A stretch of DNA of 64,000 nucleotides from Microglena sp. YARC (GCA_022414725.1 CM039462.1:50453005-50517004), one strand, 5' to 3'. Counted from the first letter of the stretch, positions 11,372-20,992 are shown. Notes: a model not told the origin generated them from the letters alone. Made by a program: numbers and translations.

Positions 11372-13321
11372 TAGAAGGAGAAGGGGAAGGAACTAAAACA
11401 TCAGGAACCGTAACATCTGGCACTGAAGGGTATCGCTTCAATACCGATTCATCTAATAAACCAAACTCAGGAACCTCCCCACGCATCCTCCCACTTGATC
11501 TAACTCCAAGAGCAGAAGGAAGAGGGGGTGGACGAGGCTCCCGAGGTGTAACCTTTGAGAGCAGTGATTGTATCACTCTCCCAGGAGGTAGCTCTGGACG
11601 TCGAACGTCCGGCGCATCTCCCACATCACCTAACCCAATCCAACCTGGGGCTGGCATGCTCATAGCAGACGCTAGAGTAGAATCACTGGCTGTATCACTA
11701 GAGTCAACATTACCTAAGTCACTAGGCAGTTGCTCATCCCGAGCAATAGGAAGCTGCAGAACCTCAGGCTCGAACAATGGGTTACCACTAACAAGGAAAG
11801 GAGTCTCTACAATTTTATCTAGGCCGCTAGCTCCACCTTCTCCCCTTAAATCACTAACAGCCAGGACAGAGGGTGGGAGGATAGAGAATGGAAGGCAGCG
11901 AGTCGGAATAATTTCCGCAGTCTTAGTGTCAGGCACAAAAACAGGGAGACATTGGGGGCAGCAGCCTGCCGAGAACGTAGGTTCATATGGAAAACTGCTC
12001 CCACATCTGTTTCCATCTGCCCTGAGTCCTGTAGAAGATCTTCTAATGCTGCCGGTTCAGTACGCCCCTCAGTGACGGCCAAGGGAGAACCAGAAGCAAA
12101 AGAACTCCCATCATACACCAATTGCCCATCGACGGGCACTGGGCCAGTGCCCTCAAAAAAGGTCACGTCACGAGCCTCAATCACTTTGTGCAACTTTGGA
12201 ATCCAGACCTGGTAGGCCTTCGACACCACACTATACCCCACCAGTCTACCCTGGATACTCTTAGGATCTAATTTCCCCCGCTTCTTCCCATCTAGTAGGG
12301 TTACATAGGCTATACACCCAAAGACGCGGAGGTGGGACACCTCGGGGACGCGCTGATAGAAAAGCTCATACGGAGTCTTTCCATCTTTCGTCTTTGTGGG
12401 TAACCGATTTCGAAGGTACGAAGCAGTCAAGAAGGCATAGGCCAGAAACCCTTGCTCATCCCTGATTCTATCAGCATCGTACGAGCCATAGCAGCAACTA
12501 CCCCATTGAACCTCTCAGCAACCCCGTTTTGCTGTGGGCAATACACGCTACTATGTTCGTACGTCGCATTTACCTCATGAAGCCAGTCAACAAACCATTT
12601 GACCAAAAACTCTTTTGCTTGGTCCCCCTAAGCGTTCGAAATGCTACCCTAAAAGTTCCGCACTCCACTTCTTAATCGTAAATTGGATCTGCCATGCAGC
12701 ATCCGATTTCAGTCTAATCGGAATAAACCGCACTCCACCCAGAAAAATCATCAACTATGACAAGAAGATAAAGTTCCCCTCTCAACCCAGCACTGAACGG
12801 CCCATGATATCAATATGTATCAATTCGAGCGGCGCGTGAGTATTCCTAGTACGATTTGGGTATGGTTTGCGTATGGCCTTACCCAAACAACATGCATCAC
12901 AAGGGTCCTGTGAGAACTTTTGAAGTGCAGCCCTGGTAAAGTTGGGTCCGCCAGTAACAGTGCCGGAGTGCGACAACATGTGCATAGCAGGTTGACCAGG
13001 ATGGCCAAATCTGCGGCGCCATAGTTTCGCACTGTCACGACAAGTAACTGTAGGATCGCCTTGACCAGGAGTAACAGTTTCAGCAGAAAACGCCGCAGGA
13101 GAGGGTCGAACTCGCGACGCCCGCGGATGACAATCAGGGATAGGGCAGAGTACCGATTCGAAGCGGTAAACACCAGACGTGGTGGCTGAAACAGTCCAAA
13201 GAGTTCTAGACCCTCTGGTGGCAATACAACGATCTGCATCAAAACTAATGATACAACCCTGGGACTTAGCCGTAGCATTTACACTGAGAAGGTTAACAGG
13301 ACAATTAGGTATGTAGAGCAC
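11319..13321 (-). pseudogene. Copia A copy 1: integrase and hinge
   Basis: The N-terminal zinc-binding part reads LWRRRFGHPGQPAMH with the later CDACCLGK pair (H...H...C-x2-C). The core follows with HIDIMG. Next come PYELFYQRVPEVSHLRVFGC and GRLVGYSVVSKAYQVW, the usual copia integrase C-terminal block, then an acidic, Pro-rich hinge (11319-11936). Relative to copy 2, one C is missing in the GGCCC run near 12798 and several similar one-base losses occur near 12450-12640. The frame is therefore broken in the core region. Confidence 0.85.
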
Positions 13322-14141
13322 ATTGTCTATGGTAATGGGGGCCTCAAGCCACTCATTACATAGTTCAATGGTTCCAATACCAACTGCCTGCTGAACAACA
13401 CCATCTCCAAATCTAACAGAGGGGCAATTTGCCTGATATCTGATGGATTTAAAGAGGGTGACGTCCCAGTCAAACTCCGACTAGCCCCACTGTCTAAGTA
13501 CCAGGTAGCTTCGACACAATCATCAGCCTGAGCAGGCGCCCAGGCTGTTTCAACACTAATGAGAACGGGTAAGGGGGGGTTTGCATCTCACTTCTTTGCA
13601 AGTAGAGCCATCTGAGCCATCAATGCGGTATATTCAGCACGGCTGACTGGTGCAGCTCCTCCTCCACCTCGTGGTGGTGGCTTCTTCTGACCGCCACGAC
13701 CTCCACGAGCAGCACCACGAGGGCGAAGCTTCGGGAACTGCGTCCAGCAAGTTTCCGAAGCGTGTCCAGGGCGAGGGCAGTAGATGCACTGCGGCACTCC
13801 ACTGCCCTGAGGTAATCCTGCAGCAGCCATTGCTGGCAAAGGGGAGGGTAGGTGAGTGGGGGTTGATTTGACCCATGGTGGGTAGTGAGGGTGATTAGAC
13901 AGCAGCCTCTGGTTTGCTGTGTCTATGGACTCATAACGATATTGCACTTCAGCAAACGTGATCTGATTCTCAACAAACTCAGGACCACTGAACATGGTCA
14001 GCAAACCAGAAAATCGAGGATGAGATGCACCAGCGATCGCGATCTCAATACATTGAAATTCGGAAACTGTTGTACCCGATTTGAGTAGCATTAGTGCCAA
14101 CCTTTTCACCCTATTGAAATAGGTTGTAGGGGATTCAGAGA
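13321..14141 (-). pseudogene. Copia A copy 1: protease and gag C-terminal half
   Basis: The aspartic protease active-site DSGAS is encoded at 13480-13494 (minus). The CCHC knuckle CIYCPRPGHASETC lies at 13747-13788 and is followed by a basic Arg/Gly-rich tail. Upstream gag sequence (VSEFQCIEIAIAGASHP) is open back to 14109 and cut at 14141. A one-base shortening of the CCCC run near 13463 shifts protease out of frame compared with copy 2. Confidence 0.85.
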
Positions 14142-14204
14142 CACATGAACACTTTGGCTCACTTCATTGGCATCTGATTCAGATGCCAATAAGGCACTCG
14201 AGTC

Positions 14205-15497
14205 CTAGTAGTACAGCTGACAATCATCTAGGTATGGGATCTGGTAGAACCCATCACGCTTGAGCCTAGTGGTGATGGCCTGATGCAGATCATCCCATAG
14301 GTCAGCTGTGGGGTCAGAGTGGAAGACAGGGGGGCAGAAGTTGAGGATGAACCAATCCTGGTGGTTCCATGGCATTATAGCATCATCTACGTAGATCAGG
14401 ATGGGACTGGTTGCATCATCTGTCCTGATCTGATGGGACTGTAATAGGACCCCAGGCTGCTTGTGGACTGCATTGCAGTAGTCACTAAGCATTGCTGCCT
14501 GCAGGCAGATGGTCCATTTTAACCTGTCTTTCATGCTTGCTGAGCAAGTATCATACTTGTAGATGAGGGTGTCCAGGAGTCTAGAGTGTATGTGGATGGG
14601 ACCAATGACAGGAGCAGGATTGGTGGGAATGTCCTGTTCTCTCCAGGTTTGGTTGGGTAGGGACCTCAGGTGTCTGTACCTTGCATAGAAGTCATGGATC
14701 AGGGTGTACAGGGGGACTCTGAGCATGTTGACTATGCAGGATGGAGTGGGCAGTGACATCATGTGATCCATGATTTCCATCAGTTCTCCAAGAGGATAGT
14801 ATCCCTCCTGGTTGTCCTCCAGGGTGTAGCTGACAGCAGACATGTGTGCATTGTTCTGGATGTCAGCCTCTGAATCTGGTTCGGATGTGGGTGGTGTGCT
14901 ACCTGGAGAGAACTCAGTGATGCCGCTAGGAGCCATAGTCTGGAGGAGTCTGTCCTCTTCGAACAAGGATTGGGTGGTGACATCAGGTGCTAGTTCTACA
15001 GGTGGCAGTTCTACAGGTGGTAGTGCAAGTGGGTCTGCACCAGATTGTACTGCCATGGTGGCTTCCTGCAGTACTGGGGCAAAGGAAGGTTGTTGTACTG
15101 CAGATGCAGGTGGCACTATGGGTGGATCTACTCCTTGCTGTACTGGCCCAGGCTCAGCATGGTGCTCTGGTTGTTGGCTAGGCCTAGCTGGGTATCTCTG
15201 CTTATAGATTGCCAGCATGGAAGCTTTCATGTGGGCTAGCTGTTTTCTAAAGTCTATGTCCTCATCTTGGCTATTGCTGGGGCCACTATCTGGCATGACT
15301 TCCGTATATCCTGCCTCTCTGTGGCAATCTGACCAATATAGGTACTGTGGGGCAGGCTGAACGTTGGATCTTTTCTTGTACCTACTAGTGCCAGGAGCTA
15401 CACGTACAGTTGGCGGGGCTGATGAGGCTACACTAGGACCTATTGGTGTTACAGGTTTGGGCATAGCAGGTGGATCTAGAAGTGGCTTGAAAGCCAA
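14205..15497 (-). CDS. B-minus: unidentified C-terminal domain (430 codons open)
   Basis: This is the longest intact frame of B-minus. The N-half is Pro/Ala/Glu-rich and disordered. From about residue 250 a compact domain follows, with LYTLIHDFYARYRHLRSL, LKWTICLQAAML, ILIYVDDAI, WNHQDWFILNF and LWDDLHQAI....DGFYQIPY. The same landmarks occur in the same order in B-plus (21000-21554): TLLTTLNNYPSSLRAL, LQWAISLQAAMV, VICVNNLSM, WNPMDFWFIN, LLDKIHQQL.LDGYP. Conservation between two diverged copies implies selection on the protein. The YVDD string alone does not make it an RT: no other RT motif is present and the relative has CVNN there. Function unknown. Confidence 0.6.
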   Translation of the reverse strand: MAFKPLLDPPAMPKPVTPIGPSVASSAPPTVRVAPGTSRYKKRSNVQPAPQYLYWSDCHREAGYTEVMPDSGPSNSQDEDIDFRKQLAHMKASMLAIYKQRYPARPSQQPEHHAEPGPVQQGVDPPIVPPASAVQQPSFAPVLQEATMAVQSGADPLALPPVELPPVELAPDVTTQSLFEEDRLLQTMAPSGITEFSPGSTPPTSEPDSEADIQNNAHMSAVSYTLEDNQEGYYPLGELMEIMDHMMSLPTPSCIVNMLRVPLYTLIHDFYARYRHLRSLPNQTWREQDIPTNPAPVIGPIHIHSRLLDTLIYKYDTCSASMKDRLKWTICLQAAMLSDYCNAVHKQPGVLLQSHQIRTDDATSPILIYVDDAIMPWNHQDWFILNFCPPVFHSDPTADLWDDLHQAITTRLKRDGFYQIPYLDDCQLYY

Positions 15498-15551
15498 ACC
15501 TGTATCTGCTGAAGAGCACTCACGTGAGCTATGACCAAAGCCCCCACAGTT

Positions 15552-16376
15552 CTAGCATGTCATTGCTGAATTGATGTCCCGTCTTCTCTGTTCGGCAGGT
15601 GACAGTGTGAGAATCATGGATAGAGAGCAGGATGGTGTGGGAGATGGAGGAGGAGGGGGAGGTGGTGGAGGAGGAGGAGGAGGGGGAGGTGGTGGAGGTG
15701 GAGGAGGGGGAGGTGGCGGAGGAGGAGGAGGAGGTGGTGGAGGAGGAGGAGAGGATGGTTCATGTAGGCGGTCTGCAGATGACCTGAACCGTTGGGTCCA
15801 CTTGGCCCTTCCTGCCGAGCATAAGTGGTGAACCATGACGTTAGGGTTGAGGTACCATGGGTCATCTGGGTTGTCGTGGTCTGGGTGATCACTATGGCTG
15901 GGATGGAACAAATCTGTGGTATACACTTCCCCCCTTGCATTGTTGTGGCATGTCAGGACAGGCTGGTAGGACGGGGCAGGCTCATCGTCTTCTTGGTAAG
16001 GGAGGCATAGGGTAGCCTGACAGTCATCCAAAGAAAGAGTAAGATCGTCATCGTGTCTCATCATTGCTGGGATGCTCATGAGGTGCATTGGTATGCCATT
16101 ATGTGGGATTATCAGGGGCATGGGGTCATGTTCAAGGGGGTATATATGAACATCTCGAAGGGTCAGTACCAGGCCATCCTTTGCTTGAACAACTGCCGTG
16201 CCTGTGTAGGAGCACATGAGCGGTTGGGAATAGCCTGGGAAGAAGATAGGGGCTGGGGGAACAAGGGGTGTGATTCTGATGAGGGAGTATTTGTTATAGG
16301 TCAGGTGCTGGATAGAGACAGAGCTGAGCACCCAGTCATTGGCCATAGGTTGCGAGGGATAGTAACAAAAAATCAT
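15552..16376 (-). CDS. B-minus: protease-like domain, proline run and CCHC knuckle
   Basis: An open frame of 274 codons. Near its start, NDWVLSSVSIQHLTYNKYSL aligns with the copia protease start of B-plus (TEWLIDCASHSHCT), and LTLRDVHIYP corresponds to LIILHDVLLAP. The catalytic Asp position is Ser here, so it should be inactive. A run of about 40 Pro residues is encoded by the GGAGGAGGT-type tract at about 15643-15752. The frame ends at a TAG (15552-15554) inside the knuckle MTC-stop-NCGGFGHSSREC, where B-plus has Trp (CWNCGGFGH). The protease-like domain precedes the knuckle, the reverse of B-plus. Confidence 0.55.
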   Translation of the reverse strand: MIFCYYPSQPMANDWVLSSVSIQHLTYNKYSLIRITPLVPPAPIFFPGYSQPLMCSYTGTAVVQAKDGLVLTLRDVHIYPLEHDPMPLIIPHNGIPMHLMSIPAMMRHDDDLTLSLDDCQATLCLPYQEDDEPAPSYQPVLTCHNNARGEVYTTDLFHPSHSDHPDHDNPDDPWYLNPNVMVHHLCSAGRAKWTQRFRSSADRLHEPSSPPPPPPPPPPPPPPPPPPPPPPPPPPPPPPPPPPPSPTPSCSLSMILTLSPAEQRRRDINSAMTC

Positions 16377-16425
16377 TCTGCTTGAGGGATGCTGAGGAGT
16401 ATCTGGGTCAGAAGTGGTGACATTG

Positions 16426-16725
16426 TCTTGTTGGTCTCCACTTCTGTGGGTGATCTGCAGAGTGGGGGTGTTTCCTACCTCTGAGACAGTTTGGAGTACA
16501 TGATGAGCAGCAGGAGTGGGAGCATGGTCTTGTTGGTCTCCACTACCATACTGTGGGTGTTCTGCAGAGTGGGGGTGTTTCCTACCTCTGAGACAGTGTG
16601 GAGTACATGATGAGCAGCAGGAGTGGGAGCATGGTCTTGTTGGTCTCCACTACTGTGGGTGTTCTGCAGAGTGGGGGTGTTTCCTACCTCTGAGACAGTG
16701 TGGAGTACAGAATGATCAACAGGAT
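16426..16725 (-). repeat. ~106-bp tandem repeat, three units, inside B-minus gag
   Basis: The phrase TCTTGTTGGTCTCC recurs near 16423, 16529 and 16635, each followed by GTTCTGCAGAGTGGGGGTG and CCTACCTCTGAGACAGT. The first unit is slightly diverged. The repeat is in frame and expands the gag tail. Confidence 0.8.
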
Positions 16726-17656
16726 AGGACAAGGATATGGATGTCTTACCCTTGTCAATTTCATCCCTTTGCTTCAGCATATCTTCTTTCCTCTCCGGGT
16801 ACCACCCAGGTAGGTGGGCATCTGGGTGAACAGGAGGTATCATTGTTAGCGGTGCAGTAGATGTCTTCCCCTGAGGTTGAGCAGGTGGGTCGTCATCAGG
16901 GTTGTCATCGCCGATCCAGAATTCCTGGCCTGCTGAGGAGGGGATGCCAGTCGCAGTAGGCTGATGGCCTGGAACGGATCTGGGTTGAACGGGAGGTGGA
17001 ACAGGTTGCTCTTTGGAGCGGCCTTCCCGGATGTCCTTGAAGAAATCTGGGTTTTTCTCCAGTTCTCGCTCTGCGCTTCTCTGGAGCTGAGCGAGGAGCT
17101 TTGCGTCATCCAAGGGGCAGAGATCCAGGGGATCGCTGGGCATCTTGGGTGGCGGTGCTGGAGTCTCCACAAATGGCGGTGGGGGTGGCGCATCCACATC
17201 TGGCTTCGCAGATCTGTTTGCTCTCCTGACAGGAAGAGCTGCATGGCGATGGATAGAGTGGCGGGAGAAGTTCAGTGATTTGAGAGTGGAAGAGGGTGGG
17301 TTGATCGGGATAGGAGGAATAAGCTTGAATCCCGATCCATACTCTCGTCGCAGGTAACGCAAAGCAGATACAGCATTTTTTGTGCGATCCCGAAGGATTG
17401 CAGCAAGAGATGCATGGACTGAGTTGCAAATGTGGTCCATAGCAAGAAAGTTGCTGACCGCAGTGATCCTGTGATCACGAGAAGAAGGGTAATGCATGCC
17501 ATTTATCGGCTCTGTAGGAGGAATGGTGTCTCTGTCTCCATCGAGCACGGAACTCCTACAGATGTTGTCCAGCATAGGGCTGGTCATTTCTCTGTACCAG
17601 GTTGCGAAGGTTTCAAGGTTTCCCTTACCGTCGAATCTTGTTATTGTCCGTTGCAC
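16475..17656 (-). CDS. B-minus: gag
   Basis: A gag-like capsid protein. The start RFDGKGNLETFATWYREM aligns with FDGSPTVPFHKFGPYLLRYL of B-plus gag, and LRYLRREYGSG aligns with YRFLKATYGERN. The apparent N-terminal MQRTIT is read from the inserted B-plus LTR and is not native. The native 5' end lies at 22453-22480. The C-terminal region carries three copies of an approximately 106-bp tandem repeat encoding VLHTVSEVGNTPTLQNTHS. Gag would form the particle that packages element RNA. Confidence 0.65.
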   Translation of the reverse strand: MQRTITRFDGKGNLETFATWYREMTSPMLDNICRSSVLDGDRDTIPPTEPINGMHYPSSRDHRITAVSNFLAMDHICNSVHASLAAILRDRTKNAVSALRYLRREYGSGFKLIPPIPINPPSSTLKSLNFSRHSIHRHAALPVRRANRSAKPDVDAPPPPPFVETPAPPPKMPSDPLDLCPLDDAKLLAQLQRSAERELEKNPDFFKDIREGRSKEQPVPPPVQPRSVPGHQPTATGIPSSAGQEFWIGDDNPDDDPPAQPQGKTSTAPLTMIPPVHPDAHLPGWYPERKEDMLKQRDEIDKGKTSISLSYPVDHSVLHTVSEVGNTPTLQNTHSSGDQQDHAPTPAAHHVLHTVSEVGNTPTLQNTHSMVVETNKTMLPLLLLIMYSKLSQR

Positions 17657-17859
17657 AGGACACTGAGTTGCATAGTGCGCACCGGATCCTGATGACTCCA
17701 GGACCCGTGTTGCCTGCCGCCAGGCCCTAGGCTAGCTATGGCCTGTATATGTCTGCGGGTTCCACCTGCTGACTTCCCTTTCTATATAGCCGCACCTGTC
17801 GGCCTCTTTGAGATCTTCTACTTCAGTCTCTTATCGTGTCACCACGCTATCAATTGAAA
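17639..17859 (+). repeat. 5' LTR of B-plus
   Basis: Starts TGTTATTGTCCG and ends CAATTGAAA. It has the same length as the 3' LTR. A TATATAGCC phrase near 17785 could be the core promoter. The next bases (GGTCATAGGCCC) match the PBS position of other elements here. Confidence 0.85.
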
Positions 17860-17876
17860 GGTCATAGGCCCGACTG
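17860..17876 (+). promoter_or_regulatory. Primer-binding site of B-plus
   Basis: GGTCATAGGCCCGACTG directly follows the 5' LTR. It resembles the complement of the anticodon arm of initiator tRNA-Met (GGTTATGGGCCC expected) with two visible mismatches. Related motifs follow the LTRs of A, C, D and E. Confidence 0.55.
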
Positions 17877-18437
17877 CAAACCCGAAGAAACGCCACTGCG
17901 CCTGTGCCAAGCCGATATCCCGCTCCGCACAAGGTGATAGCTTTCCCTCCGACTTGCTCGACGGCTCGAGTACTGCTTTTGGCTCTGGATTGCCCACGCT
18001 CCGTCGTCTGGAATCTACTACATGCGCTGCCTTGCCTACTGCCCACACAACCCTCCAGTTGTCTCTACCTTCCGTCCAAGACGACCAGTAGACGCAGTCC
18101 AGAAGTCTCAGTAGATCTTTGACGTAAGTTGCTAACTTACTAGATCACACACAGCGTTCCGCAATCCTCCGAGATTGCTTGTGCACCAGATATCCAGCTA
18201 TGCACCCCGTCTACCCCCGCCCCCCCCCCCCCCCTCCCCCTCCTCTCCCCTCATCATTTCAGAACAACTGGATCACATTCAGATCCCCTTTCGCTGTCAA
18301 CACTCCTCCCCCCAGCCTCCGAATTGCACGACCAAGACTGAAGCCAGCCAATCTTCACACACGAATTACCCACTGGCCGGTTTATTAACTCGGTGTGAAG
18401 ACCAAGACCCAAAGACCCCAGCGCCGCGACAGACAAC

Positions 18438-19142
18438 ATGGCAGCCAACAAGGAGCCGGCCTTCATCTTCGATGGAAGCCCAACTGTCCCCTTCCACAAG
18501 TTTGGCCCCTACCTGCTCCGCTACCTGAGAGCATTCCCAGGAACCATCCATGTTGCCATCGACGCCGCAATGCCAACTCCCCCTGATGGGGAACCTGCAA
18601 CAGGTGACGAGTACCCTCCGGAGACTGGTCATTACCCCAATCTGGATCATGCTAATGCGACTGTTGCGAGTCGTGCTGTTGACCACTGGATAAATGTAGT
18701 GAAGAATTCTCAGGCCCTCAATGAAATTCGCAGACACTGTTCAGAACCCATCCAACAAGCCATAATGGCTAACACAGATGTTGCTGCTAAAGCTTACAGG
18801 TTCCTGAAGGCCACCTATGGAGAACGGAACTCTGACCTGGAGACCGGTGCAGTCAGATCCATGTACAACCTCATCATGTCTCCCACTGAACCCCTCCAGG
18901 TCTACCTTGCCAGGAGCTATGAGCTGTACTCTTTGCTTCCCCAAGTCAATGGCCGTAGCAACACCTCCATCCGTGCTTTTCTCAGCATTATTGTGCATGG
19001 ACTGTCAAGCCGCCCAGAGTACAGTGGATTCATAACATCTTTCCACAACTCTGTCTGCACTGATTTTGCATCATTACAGACACAACTCACCAGGTATCAA
19101 GTCTCCAACCAGATCTCCGATGCCGTCATCTCCCCAGAATAG
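18438..19142 (+). CDS. B-plus gag
   Basis: 235 codons, Met start MAANKEPAFIFDGSPTVPF. Capsid-type gag: helical middle region with HCSEPIQQAIMANTDVAAKAYRFLKATYG, typical of the UBN2/Retrotran_gag folds of copia-like elements, though I assign this by pattern only. It ends with SPE and TAG (19140-19142). The next ATG (19152) is in the same frame with only three codons between, so the second frame could be reached by stop readthrough or could be a mutated single ORF. It would form cytoplasmic virus-like particles. Confidence 0.75.
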   Translation: MAANKEPAFIFDGSPTVPFHKFGPYLLRYLRAFPGTIHVAIDAAMPTPPDGEPATGDEYPPETGHYPNLDHANATVASRAVDHWINVVKNSQALNEIRRHCSEPIQQAIMANTDVAAKAYRFLKATYGERNSDLETGAVRSMYNLIMSPTEPLQVYLARSYELYSLLPQVNGRSNTSIRAFLSIIVHGLSSRPEYSGFITSFHNSVCTDFASLQTQLTRYQVSNQISDAVISPE

Positions 19143-19151
19143 ACTGCTCAC

Positions 19152-20804
19152 ATGGCAGCTGCAGCCTTCAAGGGAAGACCAAGAAAGGAGCGTGTCCCAT
19201 CAGCTCGGATGACCTGCTGGAACTGTGGTGGGTTTGGCCACAACTCCACTACTTGCACCAGTGCTGATACCAACCTGGCACACAGGCCTGCATCTACATC
19301 TGCTACCAGAGGTTCTCCATCACCCCCTGCAAGGGGTGACGCAGCCAACAGGGACTCCAGCAACTCGAAGTCTCCCAAGAGGGACAACAGAAGCTCCAAC
19401 AAAGAGACCAAGAACTACAGCCGCCGTGAAAACAACAGGCATGCCCATGTAGCTGATGATGACTGCTCCACTTCACAGTCCACATCAGACAATGAGGAGG
19501 AGCATAACTTCATGGCCCTGGCCATGATTGATGGACCCCAGCCACTCCAGTATGCTGATTCACCAGAAGGCAAGTCCACTTCCCTTTCCCTGCCCAGTAC
19601 CTCCTTGGATGACAAAGCATTCTTTGGCCACATGAGTGATAGAGGTGACTCACTAGAACCAGCTTCCAGCTCCACCAATGATACCTTGCCAGAACTTTTC
19701 AACAGTGATGATGATGATGATAATGATGACAGTGATACCCATGAGTCCTACCAGACAGCTCTCCAGACAGAATGGCTTATAGACTGTGCATCCCATTCCC
19801 ACTGCACCAGTAACCCCTCCAACTTGTATGACATTCAGGATCTTCCCCAGCCCGTTAGTCTGCAACTGGCTGACCTTGGAGCATCTCCTCTCATCTGTCT
19901 ACAACAAGGGAAAGCCCACATCAGAGGCCTCAGAGGCTGTCTGATCATTCTACACGATGTCCTCCTGGCTCCTCCGAAGACCACAGCCAACATCATCAGC
20001 ATGCATGCAGCACACAAGCTCTCCCCACATCTCCACATTCACATGACCAGTGATGCAGCAATCCTATCTATACCTGCACATGTGGGCACCAAGACACTCC
20101 TCTTCTACCCCAAAAGGCATGGCCTCTACTTCATTAGAACTCCCAGGACTCCCTCATTAACTCCCCCTCTACCTACCTCCACTGTCTCCTCCACCAGCTG
20201 CCCCCCAAACCCTTCCTTTCCTGTACACATCATGATGATAACACAGCCTGCATCCAGCCTGCCCTCAGCCTGCACCCAGCCTGCACCCAGCCTGCACTTG
20301 CCACCAGTACAGCCTGCACTGCATTACAATGATGACTCCTTAGGCAGCTGCATCATTCCCCCTCACAGCTCTAGCCATGATGACAGCAGTGATGATGATG
20401 ACTTGCCTGCCCTGGACCATGTTTGTGGCCCCTCCCTGCTCCAGTCAGACAATGAGGGGGAATTTACATCACAGCCACACCAGCCTGAATCATCTACCAC
20501 CTATGTCCAGCAACTCCCCACTGTTCCCCTCTTGGACATCTGCAACCTAAAAGAAGCACAAGCAAGAATAGAAATGGACCTCATGCTAGAACAAGCCAGA
20601 ACTGCATATGAAGATGTCCACTGCCCTATAGATGGACAAGGCCCCTGCACCCAGTCAGAACTCTCACATGTCCTCAGGTTTGACCAATGGCTCACCTCAG
20701 CTACTTCCCCCTCCCCTGGTCAGCCCCTCACCCATGTCAACATGAACACCTACCCAGTCCAGTTTCTCAAAGTAATGATAACGCCTGATGGGGCGTGGTG
20801 TTAA
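19152..20804 (+). CDS. B-plus: nucleocapsid knuckle and protease, cut by a SINE
   Basis: In frame with gag after one UAG. The CCHC knuckle CWNCGGFGHNSTTC is encoded at 19214-19255. A Ser/Asp-rich linker follows, including a (GAT)n acidic run near 19706-19735. The protease-like domain runs from TEWLIDCASHSHCT (Asp codon 19782-19784) to ILHDVLLAP and beyond. The usual D-[ST]-G-A is D-C-A-S, lacking the Gly, so activity is uncertain. A long Pro/Ser-rich linker then leads to 'NTYPVQFLK', where the frame enters the SINE and stops at 20804. Excising 222 bp restores the frame into the C-terminal domain at 20993-21554. Confidence 0.75.
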   Translation: MAAAAFKGRPRKERVPSARMTCWNCGGFGHNSTTCTSADTNLAHRPASTSATRGSPSPPARGDAANRDSSNSKSPKRDNRSSNKETKNYSRRENNRHAHVADDDCSTSQSTSDNEEEHNFMALAMIDGPQPLQYADSPEGKSTSLSLPSTSLDDKAFFGHMSDRGDSLEPASSSTNDTLPELFNSDDDDDNDDSDTHESYQTALQTEWLIDCASHSHCTSNPSNLYDIQDLPQPVSLQLADLGASPLICLQQGKAHIRGLRGCLIILHDVLLAPPKTTANIISMHAAHKLSPHLHIHMTSDAAILSIPAHVGTKTLLFYPKRHGLYFIRTPRTPSLTPPLPTSTVSSTSCPPNPSFPVHIMMITQPASSLPSACTQPAPSLHLPPVQPALHYNDDSLGSCIIPPHSSSHDDSSDDDDLPALDHVCGPSLLQSDNEGEFTSQPHQPESSTTYVQQLPTVPLLDICNLKEAQARIEMDLMLEQARTAYEDVHCPIDGQGPCTQSELSHVLRFDQWLTSATSPSPGQPLTHVNMNTYPVQFLKVMITPDGAWC

Positions 20805-20981
20805 GGGAGCCCGTCGTACGCGGGTGGGGAGCGGTCTCCTGCCTCAACTGGACAAGCTACCATCGCGGTTGACGACGACCTGCAACGCCCAAGAGCGACC
20901 GAAGGGGAGTTCAAACCCCCGACTCTTCATTCCTTAGCGATCTGGTCTACCACTAGACCATTGTAAATCGATAAAGAGGCT
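20771..20981 (-). mobile_element. tRNA-derived SINE inserted in B-plus
   Basis: Flanked by the 11-bp duplication CAGTTTCTCAA (20760-20770 and 20982-20992). On the minus strand it begins with a tRNA-like head: a D-arm GGTCTAGTGGTAGACC (A box), then GGGGGTTTGAACTCCCC, a near-perfect T-arm with a B box, then a body without tRNA similarity. The acceptor stem cannot be closed, so it is a pol-III-type SINE head and not a tRNA gene. It has no poly-A tail. Removal restores the host element's reading frame. Confidence 0.75.
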
Positions 20982-20992
20982 CAGTTTCTCAA

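Larger units (their letters stand above)
9391..14141 (-). mobile_element. Ty1/copia retrotransposon family A, copy 1 (truncated both ends)
   Basis: This is almost base-for-base the same as 25190-29940 of the complete copy 2. Homology starts at CAAACAGATCTACCAGCG (left) and stops abruptly at GGGATTCAGAG (right, 14141), inside gag. Both LTRs, the polypurine tract and the gag N-terminus are absent. Domain order on the minus strand is gag C-half, CCHC knuckle, protease, integrase, RT, RNase H, which is diagnostic of Ty1/copia. Most differences from copy 2 are one-base homopolymer changes. Confidence 0.9.
14142..17638 (-). mobile_element. RT-less LTR-type element B-minus, main part
   Basis: Minus-strand element of the B family. 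Its remaining 5' part is at 22448-22780, on the far side of the inserted B-plus. Coding content on the minus strand is gag (to about 16475), a protease-like domain, a proline run, a CCHC knuckle and a long unidentified C-terminal domain ending at 14205. No integrase or reverse transcriptase motif was found in any frame. The left edge abuts copia A copy 1 at 14141/14142. No LTR is visible at this side, so the element is 3'-truncated or its LTR is too diverged for me to see. Confidence 0.75.

Noticed and set aside
14142..14200. 3' LTR of B-minus
   Set aside because: No TGTTAT start, polypurine tract or duplication could be found at the junction with copia A copy 1, so I leave this end undefined.
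14205..14330. YVDD in the B-minus C-terminal domain as a reverse transcriptase
   Set aside because: No other RT block is present around it, the aligned B-plus segment has CVNN, and the fold context (LQAAM before, DWFI after) does not match RT.
15571..15831. Poly-glycine protein on the plus strand
   Set aside because: It is the antisense of the proline run in B-minus. The same reasoning removes glycine/proline frames at 5015, 22605, 38822 and 51314.
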